64,000 nucleotides of DNA, from positions 12,616,071-12,680,070 of the forward strand of contig CM071579.1 of assembly GCA_036426205.1 (NCBI GenBank). Reading direction: 5' to 3'. This document shows, in pieces, positions 9,120 through 20,574 of this stretch. A model generated the notes under the pieces. It was not told where the DNA came from. It did no database searches and saw only the letters and a program-made list of their open reading frames with translations. A program made the position numbers and the translations under genes. Every line of letters starts with the position of its first letter. The stretch's first letter is position 1. The DNA comes from Ascaphus truei (lineage: Eukaryota; Chordata; Amphibia; Anura; Ascaphidae).

Positions 9120-10754
9120 GTAGGTCTGTTACTCCAGCAACCTAATAAAACCATTTCTGTGAACTCTATTTAACACCTTGAAAGTCATCTTTGGTAGGTT
9201 CTGCGATGCAATCTATCATCTTACAAATGCACAATGGGCTGAGGTATTGATTAGTTATTGCATAGTTTTCAACTAAGATAAAAGTCGGGGTTCATTAAAC
9301 CTAGAAATAACTCTTGTTTTTCTAAGTGATTTTGTGCCATACATAAAGGTCTTGTTCACACAAGACTGGTTATCCAGCAAACATGCAGTGCATACATTTT
9401 AATGAGGTGGAACAGGCTTCCAGAAAAGACATTTACAGCACATGTAATTAATGTCACTAAGAGAGAATTTAGGGCTTAATTCATCATTTGTTTGGTCAAT
9501 GATGAATAGGAAGTGCAGACGGAAGATAAAAAATGAGCGTAATGTAGCTTTGTTTGATCTACTCATAAATGATACATAAAGTACATGCTACTGTATATCA
9601 ATGCCAGTTTTATTTAATGTTTTTTTATTTTTTTTTACAATATTTCTAAAGATGTTTAGATCTACATTTGGTACATCAGTGCCCTTTAATGATAATTCTA
9701 TGCTAACTAGCAAGATATTCAGTTATAAACTAGTATAATAATTCAAATAGCCAATGTAGTTAAATGACCTGGATGTTTAGGTAATTTGCAAATCTCAGTA
9801 TTTTTTGAATTTAAAATGAGATCCACCACTTCAAGCTTCAATGAATGGCTAAGATACACACAGTCAATCAGATACCAAAGGGATTCCAGACATGTGATGG
9901 CCTCCAAACTTTCAAATCTAAACTGAATGACCATGACATGTACAGTTTGCCAAGGCTGTTTGGCAGGATGTGGATACATCATAGATACAGGATTGTCTTA
10001 TATGAAATGGTAACATTACTTGCATTCATGTGCCTAGATGTATAGTTCAGCTATACTTATAGCGGCAGAGGATTTTAATGTTTCTCCCTCCCTTCTGTAG
10101 TTAGGCTGTTCCATTTTTGTTTAAATCATGGACTATTTTTACCCACTATTTTTGTGGTTTGAAATAATATTCCTGGTTATCGATTTTTAACCAGAAATAA
10201 CCTGTTCTGTGAATGCTGATCTTTAATTCCTAACACCAGGTCACACAGACTGCTTTATTCCTATGCCCAGAAGGGGATACACTTTACTGACATTTGCCAT
10301 AGAGGATTTCGAATCTGTTAGAAACGAAGAACAGGAGGAATTGAAACACAAACAAATAGAACATTGGTACTAGAAAAGAATGATCAGGGCACACAAATAG
10401 TGCCAGTAATAGGATCAATGGACATTGAGTTAAACATTTTGTCTACGGATTACATTTTGTTCCTGCTACTGCTTCTTCAAATAAAGTAGCAATACGGTAT
10501 ATTAAAACACTGAAGCAGATGCCTAGATTAGAGAATCCAAGTCATATTTAAAGAGATATATTGAATACCAAAATGGTACCTCGGTGAAATGTCGTCACAC
10601 ATTAATACATTTTCTCTATGAATACACGAGAAGGCAGATGTCGTCTGAAGGAGCAGTCCTTTTGAAGGGAAGGGTCTTTTTGATGTATTTTTGTGTGCTT
10701 GTGAGTTGGGTTTGGACAGATTTCTGTTTTTAGTAAGGGTTACATTGCATAACC
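9120..10754 (+). other. NELL1: NELL1 intron, nothing else recognised
   Basis: It starts with the donor GTAGGT. The remaining 1.6 kb is AT-rich with no repeat family or ORF that I can support. The next expected NELL1 exon (a short EGF domain) is not here. Confidence 0.6.
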
Positions 10755-11045
10755 AAATCAGTTGGTCCATAAGCAGTGTGTAAAGGCACTGACTCGGATA
10801 ACAATGACACCGAGTTTGAATCGGGTTCAATTCCCGGTGTCGGCTCCTTGTGACCTTGGGCAAGTCCCTTTATCTCCCTGTGCTTCAGGCACCAAAAACA
10901 TAGACTGTAAGCTCATCTGGGCATGGATGGTGTCTGTAACATTCCTATGTGCTGCGTGCCACGCACTATACTGTAATTGTGATGGGTGTTGAGTACCATT
11001 GGGAGAAAAGCGCTATATGAAATACATTTATTATTTATTATTATA
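10755..11045 (+). mobile_element. tRNA-derived CORE-SINE (MIR/V-SINE-like)
   Basis: A tRNA-like head with B box GGTTCAATTCC (10826-10836) is followed by the core GACCTTGGGCAAGTCCCTTT, then CTGTGCTTCAGGCACC. The 3' end is the LINE-shared tail AAGCGCTATATGAAATACA with TTATT repeats. This is the classic layout of SINEs mobilised by L2/CR1-type LINEs. It is transcribed by RNA polymerase III when active; this copy looks old. Confidence 0.85.
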
Positions 11046-11129
11046 AAACTATTTATTTTATGTTAATTTGAAAACCAGGGAATCAAAGCTGGCTAAAAGG
11101 AATTTGCAAAATGGCAGCACTAAAGGTAG

Positions 11130-11400
11130 GATTGAGTAACTTTTGTATTACTTCCTGGTAAAATATTTTATAAATAAATAAAATTTTCTGACGTCACGGC
11201 GTCATGTGATGGCAACGCAGCGTCATGTGATCCCACGATGTCATTTGACGCCGCATTGCCAGAAGCCACCGGAGACAAGGTAAGGGAGTTAACAAAGGCC
11301 TCGTACGCTCCTTCGGCATTTAATTTAAATGTTGTTGGGAAGAGCACGGGGCCTCTGTAAGCGCCGCACCCTTCCGCCCCCCCTGCCCGCCCCTGGTATA
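11130..11400. repeat. Two repeat fragments: 'TACTTCCTGGTAAAATA' end and GC-rich repeat
   Basis: Bases 11130-11180 are the reverse complement of the start of the repeat at 53110-53160 (TTTTACCAGGAAGTAATAC). Bases 11185-11400 are GC-rich, rich in GTCATGTGA words and related to 4088-4460. The right end CCCGCCCCTG looks like a hAT-type terminus, but no partner end was found. Confidence 0.5.
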
Positions 11401-13455
11401 GTACATAAAGGTTTTGCTGTCTCTTGATTACATGAATGTTACATATTTTATATGTAGAATTTCTATCGCCTAATAACATATTGATTATTATTCCGCTGTA
11501 ATATGATTTTGAAGAGGACTGGCATAATGATCTGCGATATCTATCGGCTGTTGGACGCTGACCATGGTTATGATGTGACTAGCGGTTAGAGCCAGCTCTT
11601 CTGAAAAGTAGTGTGCATGTCATTGCATTTCACTGCTCTTGCTGTTTTCAATTTGGGAGAATTTTGCGAAAGTTTTTAGTTTTCAAAGCAATGAAACTTT
11701 TTTTAAATTATGAAACAAATGGTAGATAAGGCGTTGAGTAACTAAATGCTGTCATCTTGTTCCAACTCTAATTGTTTCTAAGTAAGGCTGCATATTTAAA
11801 GCATATGCAATGAGGTACAGTATAGTTCTCCAATGAAGTCTAGCAACGAGTCAGCTAATCACTGTTGCTATTCAACAAGGCAACACTGAGCTCACAGTGG
11901 AGAGCACTGACCCAGTTGGTAGTCATTGTTAATAATAGCAGCAAAGGATGAGGCCCATTCTACTATACTCTTCATCAATTAAGCCTGTGGTTCATTAGAT
12001 TTATATATGGTTTATTTATATAATAGAAGAGAAGGAGATAAATCGACATGTGAGAATTAGCGACAATGTAAAATGAAAGGGGTGCATTACTGCAATAAAA
12101 CTTGGAGTGTATCTCAGAGGCAGTAGTGCCATTAGCTGTGAGACATTTAATACAAAGTCACATTAAAAATGTGCCAGTAAGAAGATTTGATTGGAAATGT
12201 GCTTGGATGGGGAACATTGACCCATTGACAAGACATGCAAATATTACAACTGAATCAGTTATAAAAAAACCGAATAACGAGATGATGTAATGAGAAGATT
12301 AAATGTGATTTCAATTACAAATAAACAGAACAAACCAAGAGGCGACTTACACAAGTGCAAAATGAGGCAGGATCATCTCAAAGCGTGAACCTATCTGTGT
12401 CACAGCAAATGCACTGCAGGCCTTTCTCGGGATGTTACTGACCCAATAAAATCTACGTGAATATGCTGGCATCGCTGGGTAATGTCTCTGATAATAAAGC
12501 AATAAATTAATAAAAGGATTCGCCAGCTGGCACATACTAAAAAAAAAAAAAGAACCCTGTACACATGATTTATATCAAGTTCAATTCTAGAAGCAAAAGC
12601 TTTCAAGGATCGTAACACAATGCTTAACCTTATTTACGGTAGGAGCATAGAAAGTTGGTCTATAACTCTGCAGCTTTGAGTTTTTTTAACATGGGAAAGT
12701 TACACTGGAATTTATTTCACAGTCCGTATAATATGATGGAATGGAGATATTTATTGAATAAATCCAGTATAAAGGACATTTGGGTTCATAAAGGCCCATA
12801 GAGACGTGAAACTCCCAATTCAGAGGAATGTGCAGATGTTTTCATTTGATCTCTCTCATTGTTTGGAGAATGCTGGTGAGAGGTCAAACAATCCGAACAC
12901 AGGGTCTTCATTTTAAGCAAGTATATGTAGGGAGGAAAGGGAGAACACGTGTTTTCCGATAGCTGCCCTCCAAATATACCCACTAAAAGGCAGTAAAAAA
13001 AAAACCCTTTTAAGAAACATGTATATAAAGACATACAAAACATAAGTGAGTACACCAAAAAAGGAAAGGCATATCTGATATTACACTGTGGGCATTTCCA
13101 GCCAACACTGCATAATAACACGTTTGCCAGTATAAATATTTGGCATGATGATCAACAGCAGCGTCCTCAGACAAATGTAGTCCCACTGGTGACCAAAGGG
13201 AGTAATGCCAGTGATGGCTTCAATAGGTTACAACTAGATGATTTGCCATTTTTCTTGACCAATCAGACTGATGATATTTTTATTTATTTAATTTTTTTAG
13301 GTATCAATCATTTCGTTTGACTATATGAAAAATATTACTGTTACGGACACTGTTCCAATGTAGGACTACGTCTATAGAGCATATTTTCTTTTCTTCTTTA
13401 ATAACTTAAAGAAGCATTTTCCAGAGATTTTTATTCATTTATATTATTTAATGTA
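11401..13455. other. Intronic sequence, nothing recognised
   Basis: Two kilobases of AT-rich DNA without a repeat family, RNA gene or coding signal that I can support. Confidence 0.5.
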
Positions 13456-13458
13456 GTT

Positions 13459-13705
13459 ATGAAGCAGCCCCCCTCCCCCCCTCTGGTTCCCGAGATACAT
13501 ACTGGAGACGCTTATGCCGGTTACTTCCTGGTCGTTGAATGTCCAGTGGTCTCGTGGCTTCCTACTGGCTCATGTGCCACGGGAGATTTGAGTCGCCATA
13601 TTGCGTGCCCAGCTGGGGCGTCTACCGGCGTGAACTACAGAGCTTAGTATCTGGGGAAGCAGGGGGTCCCCTAAACTGAAATTAACAGGGGTTAGCTGCG
13701 GAGAC
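13459..13705. mobile_element. Diverged copy of the piggyBac-like MITE
   Basis: GAAGCAG...CCCGAGATAC at the left and GGGGAAGCAGGGGGTCCCCT...GAAATTAACAGGGGTTAGCTG at the right resemble the arms of the element at 40602-41023. Termini and TTAA flanks cannot be read. Confidence 0.45.
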
Positions 13706-14024
13706 TTCTTGCTTCATTCTGATTGGGGGGTAAAGGAAGAGTGGGGAATGTGCTCTAGGACCAAACACACCTGGAGAGACTAAAATGTAGAAGCTGAATC
13801 TCTAAAAGTCTCGTAAGCAAATAAAAAGGGGCCGCTCATTAAACGTGCTATGGAGATCAGTGGAGTGAAAAATAATTTCTAGGCAAACATCATTCAATGA
13901 ACATGTATTTAATTTGGTGTAAATAGGTTTTACCATTGATTTTTAGATTATAGGTTTTACTGGCTACGCACTTCTTTAACCCAGGCTGTGCTGAAAGCTG
14001 TGTAATGCAGCAGGCATAGGCTTA

Positions 14025-14972
14025 GGCCGTGATTATACCAAAAACCGCGTGCGGCGTGGCCCGGAGCAGCGCCAAAAAACAGAGTATGCATCCCCGCAAA
14101 GTGCTTATACCTTCCGCTTTACAAAGAAAATTGTCCTCGGCGCTGTTCTTCCCAAAATCAGCGCTCCGAGAAATATGAATAATTGGGCTGTATTTCACAG
14201 TATTATACTATACACTGCTTCTTTTTTCGTGTTTTTCACGGAACACAGATTTTGAACAGCTCAGAGGAACACAATTTTCTTTGTAAAGACCATTATAGGA
14301 TCTGGACAATCCTGGAGACCTTCTGGCTGCAGGACTTTAATTTGTAGAGGTGGTTATTGTATACGCCTACATTTACATTATTGTTTGTATCTGTATTGAT
14401 ATATTATCACTAATGGACACATGATACATAAAGCTTGGCCCCCTGCAGACGCACTTACTAGAATTCCCTCCTACTGTCTCTGTACGTTCTCCCTACCTAC
14501 CAATTAGATCGTAAGCTCCTCGGAGCAGGGACTCCTTCCTTAATGTTACTTTTACAGTATGTCTGAAGCACTTATTCCCATGATCTGTTATTTATATTAT
14601 TTGTTATTTATATGATATGTATTACTACTGTGAAGCGCTGTGTACATTTATGGCGCTATATAAATAAAGACATACAATACAATATGGTATTTTAAGTGTA
14701 TGCACTTTTTGTATCACGTCACTTGGGGTATAGCGCTGAGGTTGTGCTTTATTCATTGTATACCTACCGCTTGCTACTGCAATGTGGGAGACAGTTGAAG
14801 CGATTAACACATTTGTTTTCTGGTTGCGACGGCCGCTTCACGTGACGCAGCCGTCCAATCAAAAAACAGATGTCCACCTTGTCTCCCTTGCAGTTGCGTG
14901 CGCAGAAGAATGTGCTCTGCGACGTCACAGATGCGCGCGTACGCATTGCAGTGCATCTGTATAATCGCAGCC
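14025..14972. mobile_element. Harbinger-type element with TTA duplication, interrupted
   Basis: Termini GGCCGTGATTATAC and the reverse complement of GTATAATCGCAGCC are flanked by TTA (14022-14024 and 14973-14975). An L2 3' tail (14430-14690) sits inside. An 18-bp perfect inverted pair, CTTTACAAAGAAAATTGT with its complement (about 14118 and 14268), lies near the left end. No transposase is present. Confidence 0.6.
14430..14690 (+). mobile_element. L2-type LINE 3' tail
   Basis: Contains the recognisable L2 3' untranslated pattern: GATCGTAAGCTCCTCGGAGC, GGGACTCCTTCC, then GAAGCGCTGTGTACATTTAT, GGCGCTATATAAATAAAGA. Only the tail is present (5' truncated), as usual for LINE insertions. Confidence 0.8.
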
Positions 14973-15884
14973 TTATAGGGCTTCATATTTAGATGGACAT
15001 GAAGGGGAAGGTGATACTGTGTGCTCATTTGCATGTCATTACCCAGAATCCCTAGCTGCAATGAAAGCATTGTATGCGAAGAGATAATGGGGGAAAGCAG
15101 GGTTGCAGACCTGTCTGAGACACGTGAATGTGCTCACAAGTGGTATTTTTTAGATTATATAATCAATTGTTATCAATTGTTCAGTAATTCTTGTGCACCT
15201 TGAATTTTCTAGTCTTAATCATTATTCATGTTCAGAAAGAGAAATCACTGCCACTCACCAAATGTGTGAAGGATATATACATATAGGGTGCATACGGGAA
15301 GATTAGAGACATAAAGGAGGAGGAAGGTTATAGATATAACCCAAAAGAATCCTATTTGCATTCACTATTAGCATTAAATGGCTAGGAAAAATTCAATCCT
15401 TGGGAACAACCCATTAGCCACTTACTAAACATGTTAAAATACTTTATTGAACATATATACAAAAAGAACCAAACTATCTAATATAAAAGAAACGGGGTAG
15501 GTACGAAGAGGTAAGTAGTCAATGTAGCTTATGTAATAGACAAGGTGTCTCTTCCTATCTATTTAGATGGAGGACAGCAAGTATATATAATGATGCACCA
15601 GTGGTCATATAAATACACAGTCATGTATAGTTACACATGAAAAACACACATGTCTATCTTTATGGTAAACAGATGGTAAGTACTGTGTATGTTCTCGAGA
15701 CTGCTTCGATATCCCTTTACTTTTAAAGTGTGTATATCTAATGCATATATATATATATATAGAAATATTCATTATAGTTTTAAAATACACCTATTGCGCT
15801 ATTAATATAGCTGTCCCTATGGAGTGGATACCGCGGTTGTTCGTCGCCTGTAAGTTCATGTGTCACAGCCTCGACAACACGTTA

Positions 15885-16304
15885 GGCCGAGTCCATAGAA
15901 GGACAGGCCGTGCTGAGGCGTGCGGACGCTCCGCGCTGAGCCCCTGCATCCTCAATGAGGATGCCTTGAGAGGGGGCTCACGCGAGCGTCCGCAGGCGTG
16001 CTGACGAGATGGAAGTTTCAGCCGAGCGCCAAGCTGTTTTTCAGCGCGCTGTCGGCTGAAAACCTCCAATCACAGAACAGCAGTGTCGACGTCACGGCGC
16101 CGTGACGTCGACGTCAGTGCGTCGACGTCAGTGCGTCGCGGGCGATTGGCCCAGCGACGTCACTGCCTTGCCTCCAACCACCTCCCCCCGGCTCCGATCG
16201 CGCCCGCTGGCTCGCCTGTATGGGCATGAAATCGGCCAGATTTCAGCAGGCGAGCCTCAGCGTCAGCGCGGTTCGGATCGCCTCACCCGTCTATGGCCCG
16301 GGCC
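15885..16304. mobile_element. Harbinger-type MITE nested in the palindrome arm
   Basis: Ends AGGCCGAGTCCATAG and CTATGGCCCGGGCCT are inverted repeats, flanked by TTA (15882-15884 and 16305-16307). The opposite palindrome arm preserves the unoccupied site (17324-17326 on the reverse strand). That shows the insertion is younger than the palindrome and confirms its borders. The body is GC-rich with internal palindromes built on GACGTC. Confidence 0.85.
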
Positions 16305-16498
16305 TTATACATTGCGGTATCTGAAATATGCTTAGCTTAGGCATCATATCAGCAGTCACATGTAAGAACAGAATACATCGCTATGACAGCGTTGTTCAGG
16401 AGATATACGACCTGGTGTCTTCAGTTCAGCAGAGCTTCCTCTCGCCGTTCCGTATCCGCACTCCCTGATGACGTCACGACTGTGACGTAATAAAAACC

Positions 16499-16532
16499 GA
16501 CGTACGTTTCGCATCACCTAGCGCTTTCTCAA
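16499..16532 (-). ncRNA. Hammerhead-ribozyme-like motif, copy 3 (left arm)
   Basis: On the - strand: core TTGAGAA (C3U/G8A pair), an extra A, a weak stem II (GCGC/ATGC), GAAA, then the perfect 8-nt palindrome ACGTACGT (16500-16507) and C as the cleavage base. The palindrome is intact here but mutated in the right-arm partner. Confidence 0.5.
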
Positions 16533-17095
16533 GGTAATGGGAGTGATGAGAAGACCACATCCCTGACATCTTATGTGGAATGGCCGGAGGTGTGTCTGCT
16601 CACGATGGCCAATCACAACAAAGATGAATGACGCAGACATGTTAATGTGGCTGCTGTATTTACATCTTAATCCGTATTACCACTGTGTGTGCTTACTATT
16701 GTCTGCATATTAATATTACATTGTTATGTTTTGTCCCTGTCGCTGTAGCAATTTAAAGGACTTAGATGAGTGTCACTGTGGCCTCATAATATTAACAGAA
16801 GTAGTATATCACTTAGTGTGATTAAAGATATTGCGAGGTGTTCAAAGTACAGATAAAACATATAAAATTAGGGGGAGATGTATGGGAATTGCTACAAAAC
16901 ATAACAATGTAATATTAATATGCAGACAATAGTAAGCACACACAGTGGTATTACGGATTAAGATGTAAATACAGCAGCCACATTAACATGTCTGCGTCAT
17001 TCATCTTTGTTGTGATTGGCCATCGTGAGTAGACACACCTCCGGCCATTCCACATAAGATGTCAGGGATGTGGTCTTCTCATCACTCCCATTACC

Positions 17096-17129
17096 TTGAG
17101 AAAGCGCTAGGTGGCGCGAAACGTATGTC
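17096..17129 (+). ncRNA. Hammerhead-ribozyme-like motif, copy 4 (right arm)
   Basis: On the + strand: core TTGAGAA, an extra A, stem II GCGC/GCGC with loop TAGGTG, GAAA, ACGTATGT, then C at 17129. Helix I can form between CATTACC just upstream and GGTTTTAATG just downstream (ACC/GGT plus CATT/AATG). It is the inverted partner of the 16499 motif. Confidence 0.5.
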
Positions 17130-18015
17130 GGTTTTAATGACGTCACAGTCGTGACGTCATCAGGGAGCGCAGGTACGGAACGGCGAGAGGAAGCTCTGCT
17201 GAACTACTGAAGACACCAGGTCGTATATCTCCTGAACAACGCTGTCACAGCGATGTGTTCTGTTCTTACATGTGACTGCTCATATGATTCCTAAGCTAAG
17301 CATATTGCAGATACCGCAATGTATAAGTGTTGTCGAGGCTGTGACACATGAACTTACAGGTGACGAACAACCGCGGTATCCCCTCCATAGGGACAGCTAT
17401 ATTAATAGCGCAATAGGTGTATTTTAAAACTGTAATGAATATGCCTATATATATATGCATTAGATATACACACTTTAAAAGTAAAGGGATATCGAAGCAG
17501 TCTCGAGAACATACACAGTACTTACCATCTGTTTACCATAAAGATAGACATGTGTGTTTTTCATGTGTAACTATACATGACTGTGTATTTATATGACCAC
17601 TGGTGCATCATTATATATACTTGCTGTCCTCCATCTAAATAGATAGGAAGAGACACCATGTCTATTACATAAGCTACATTGACTACTTACCTTTTCGTAC
17701 CTACCCCCTGTTTCTTTGATATTAGATAGTTTGGTTCTTTTTGTATATATGTTCAATAAAGTATTTTAACATGTTTAGTAAGTGGCTAATGGGTTGTTCC
17801 CAAGGATTGATTTTTTCCTAGCCATTTAATGCTAATAGTGAGTGCAAATAGGATTCTTTTGGGTTATATCTATAACCTTCCTCCTCCTTTATGTCATTAT
17901 TCATGTTGTAATAAAAATTGGCCAGCTTTAATCAGATATCTGCTACAGGATAGGTAAGCAGGTTGATGTTTGGGACATATCTGGACCATTGCCATAGCAG
18001 CATTGGTGTGGGTTA

Positions 18016-18278
18016 GGCTGCGTCCCCGCTAGCGCTGAGCGAGCGGCGCTTGGCTTGGTGACTTGCATATATATATATGCAAGTCCCCGCTCATGCGATG
18101 CACGCCCTCGTATGCGCGGGCACACACGCTCACTGGTGCTCTGCGCTTACATAAACACATTTTTCATACTTACAAGCGCGCTGAGCATCCCCTGCATTGT
18201 CCCTCCCGGCCCCCCTGCCGATCATGCTTGGAGAGCTCTCCAAGCATGAGCGCGCTCAGCGCCAGCGGGGACAAAGCC
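18016..18278. mobile_element. Harbinger-type MITE with TTA duplication
   Basis: 263 bp with termini GGCTGCGTCCCCGCTAGCGC and GCGCCAGCGGGGACAAAGCC (inverted repeats with few mismatches), flanked by TTA at 18013-18015 and 18279-18281. Internal palindromes include TTGCATATATATATATGCAA. Non-coding. Confidence 0.88.
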
Positions 18279-18281
18279 TTA

Positions 18282-18699
18282 TATAGCAGTCATCTTCAGC
18301 CATTAGGTACATTGGCCAAATCAATGGCCAGTATGAAGCTGGTAAATGTATTTGCTTAACAGTGAAGTGACACAGCTACTCTGCACATTGCATCACACAT
18401 TCTGTTCATTCCTTGTGCTTGGCATTTGTTCAAAAAATCTTTGACATTCATCTCTTCCTTGACTACACGATGCATATTTATGGCATTAATATTAATCTCA
18501 CTCCATTCAGAGATCTGAGTGTTGAAATCAAACGCCCCCATATACATTCTGACATCTAACCAGAATATAAAAGGGAAATACTTGGTGGTCATTAATTATT
18601 CTAACTTTGAGCCTTTTGATGTAATGTGTCTTTGTTTATGATAACAAAGATTAACGCAGTGGAAGTACCACCTACTTGGCTAATTGAATATACCAGGGG
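18282..18699. other. Intronic sequence, nothing recognised
   Basis: No repeat or gene signal that I can support. Confidence 0.5.
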
Positions 18700-19045
18700 T
18701 TCAACAAAAGACAAAAAAGCCCAATGCTACATCTAATGTGACATAAATACACAGTGAAATACTTATGTATTCTCTTGAATAAGTGTCATTTAGTTTAACC
18801 CTTTGGCCAAAGCGTTATAAGCCTGCAGCCACATCACGGCATGACCAGTATGCAGGTCCTAACACTACCTATATACATTTTCATTTACCTCTGCTGGAGG
18901 GAGAATGGCCACAATGGACCAGTACTGCACAAGAACATGAAAAAAACCTTGCTACTTAAAAAGTGGGGTGGGGTGAGCTTAAACCCTGGGAGGAGGGGCC
19001 ACTAACCTCCAAACAGCTGATACCAGTTGAAAATCAAATTAATAA
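18700..19045. repeat. Unclassified dispersed repeat, also at 58160-58870
   Basis: Shares long stretches with 58160-58460: GTGACATAAATACACAGTG, TTAGTTTAACCCTTTGGCCAA, GCAGGTCCTAACACT, and AGCTTAAACC followed by GGAGG(A)GGGGCCACTA. No protein or terminal motif is seen, so the class is unknown. Confidence 0.75.
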
Positions 19046-19053
19046 ACAAATAC

Positions 19054-19250
19054 CAGGGGTGGCCAACTCCAGTGCTACCAACAGCTCAGGTTTTCAGGAT
19101 AACCCACAGGTGACTCAATCAGTGCCCTGCGTCTGCACAGATGGCTCAATCAGAGGCTCAGCCTTTAACTGAGCCACCTGTACTGAAGTAGGGATATCCT
19201 GAAAACCTAACCTGTTGGGGGTTCTTGAAGACTGGAGTTGGCCACCCCTG
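19054..19250. mobile_element. hAT-type MITE, 'CAGGGGTGG' family
   Basis: Termini CAGGGGTGGCCAACTCCAG and TGGAGTTGGCCACCCCTG are inverted repeats, and the interior is itself nearly palindromic (GGTTTTCAGGATAACCC against GGGATATCCTGAAAACC). The flanking octamers ACAAATAC and GCATACAC match only partly, so the duplication has decayed. Full-length relatives lie at 45193 and 56735. Confidence 0.85.
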
Positions 19251-19536
19251 GCATACACAGTACACAGTACCATGCTGCAATGGTAGCAGTTCAGGCAACA
19301 TCCTAATCAAATTCTCTAAATCCCCAAAGCGAGCCAGGAGTCAGTACTGGAAAAGGAAGGTTCATGTTGTTTCAAAGGAGACATTTCAGACACCTCCTGC
19401 TTGAAATTTACATTTCCTTCAGCTTTATCCCCAAACAACCATTATGGCCCCAGGAACAGGTCAGATACCTTGACCTTTGGCCAGTAATGTTATTCACCTC
19501 CGTCTCACGCATAAATTAGATAGCAAGCTCTTCAGT

Positions 19537-19735
19537 AGAGTTGGGCACATTTTTTTTGGCGAATTTGGGTCCGCAACGGATCGTCCGGTTCCTTTTGGCC
19601 CACGCATTTCAGTGGATCAGTCTCAAAAAGGGGAATTGTAGAATCCAATCCTCGGATTCAGTAATCCGTTGGCAGGTACTTAAGAATCTGACAACGGGTT
19701 GCTGAATCCATGGATCAGATTCTCCAAATCAAAAA
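19537..19735. mobile_element. Fragment of the TAGAGATGGGCGAA hAT-type MITE
   Basis: Begins TAGAGTTGGGCACATTT like the left end of the 1101 element, and has a related interior (GGCGAATTTGGGTCCGCAAC, GGATCAGTCTCAAAAA). The right terminus is missing. Confidence 0.6.
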
Positions 19736-19839
19736 GTATGGTGTTCTAGGCAGCACCCCAAGTTATAACTAAAAAAAGGAGTAGTACGTCAGGTGCAGGG
19801 GAACAAAGGGAGGGACCCTAGAGTCTACCTTCCTAGACC

Positions 19840-20440
19840 TTCCCAAAACTAGTACAGGAAATGGGTGGGTGTTCCCAGCACACACAAAAAAGAATAAATA
19901 AATGCCAAAATGATGATTCAATACTGAAATATGTCAAAATAAAGAATTTGTATTATAGCGAAACACTAGCATGCAGTATTTACAGTGAAGGGATGCTACA
20001 CAGATATATGCCTAATTGGCATGTGGGGGGGAGGGAGGGGAGTGGGAAAAAGGGGAAATACAGGAAACAAATATAAGGGTTGATGCCAATAAGGGCAAAA
20101 AAGGAGCTGATGTGGAATAAGGGGGGCAACGTTTCGGGGCGGGATGCCCCTTCGTCAGGCCCATTCCAATGGATCCTCAAAAGAGAAACGTGGTACTTCC
20201 CTGATCCCAATAGTAGAAAAAAAGGTACAATGTCCTTAATAGCAGTGCATCCAGAGTAAGGGACGGTTAGTGAAATGAGATTGGCAGGTTCCTGCAGGAA
20301 ATGCATATGAGAGCAGCACCTTAGTGAGAGTCACAATAAAGCTCCTATATGGGTGGAAAAATCAATGAAGGATCCTATTCAGTGTGTGAAAAGACCAGGG
20401 TCTGTACATGAAACAGCCCTGTCTGAACTACTACACTTGG
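19840..20440 (-). repeat. Hammerhead-bearing dispersed repeat with best-preserved core
   Basis: A non-coding repeat around the motif at 20128-20158. Contains purine-rich runs (20027-20060) and no ORF of interest. Boundaries are approximate. Confidence 0.5.
20128..20158 (-). ncRNA. Hammerhead-ribozyme-like motif, copy 5 (canonical core)
   Basis: On the - strand: core CTGACGA (exact CUGANGA), an extra A, stem II GGGGC/GCCCC (5 GC pairs) with loop ATCCC, GAAA, palindromic ACGT, then T. Helix I is well supported: GGGC (20159-20162) pairs with GCCC, and GGAAT (20163-20167) pairs with ATTCC from 20114-20118 after an internal loop. Helix III is too short to close within one molecule, so a dimer would be required, as known for newt satellite hammerheads. 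The extra A before stem II is non-canonical. Confidence 0.6.
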
Positions 20441-20574
20441 ACATACACCCTAGAGCATAGTACACCAGCCAGGGTACAGTAGTTACATTGTAATAAACGA
20501 AGAGATAACTCACTTGATGATGCTGCAGCCAAGTCCAGAGCATGCCTCACGTAGTAAGATTGAGACAGAAGTGA

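Larger units (their letters stand above)
15233..17895. mobile_element. 2.66-kb palindromic retroelement-like unit with 12-bp flanking repeat
   Basis: The left arm (15308 to about 16730) and right arm (about 16890 to 17895) are long inverted repeats around a roughly 160-bp spacer. Each arm carries a hammerhead-like motif. The whole unit is flanked by the 12-bp direct repeat ATTATTCATGTT (15221-15232 and 17896-17907). A duplication that long suggests target-primed reverse transcription rather than cut-and-paste. Inverted long repeats plus a hammerhead resemble Penelope-like elements with inverted pseudo-LTRs. No ORF survives. The left arm holds a later Harbinger insertion. Confidence 0.75.
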
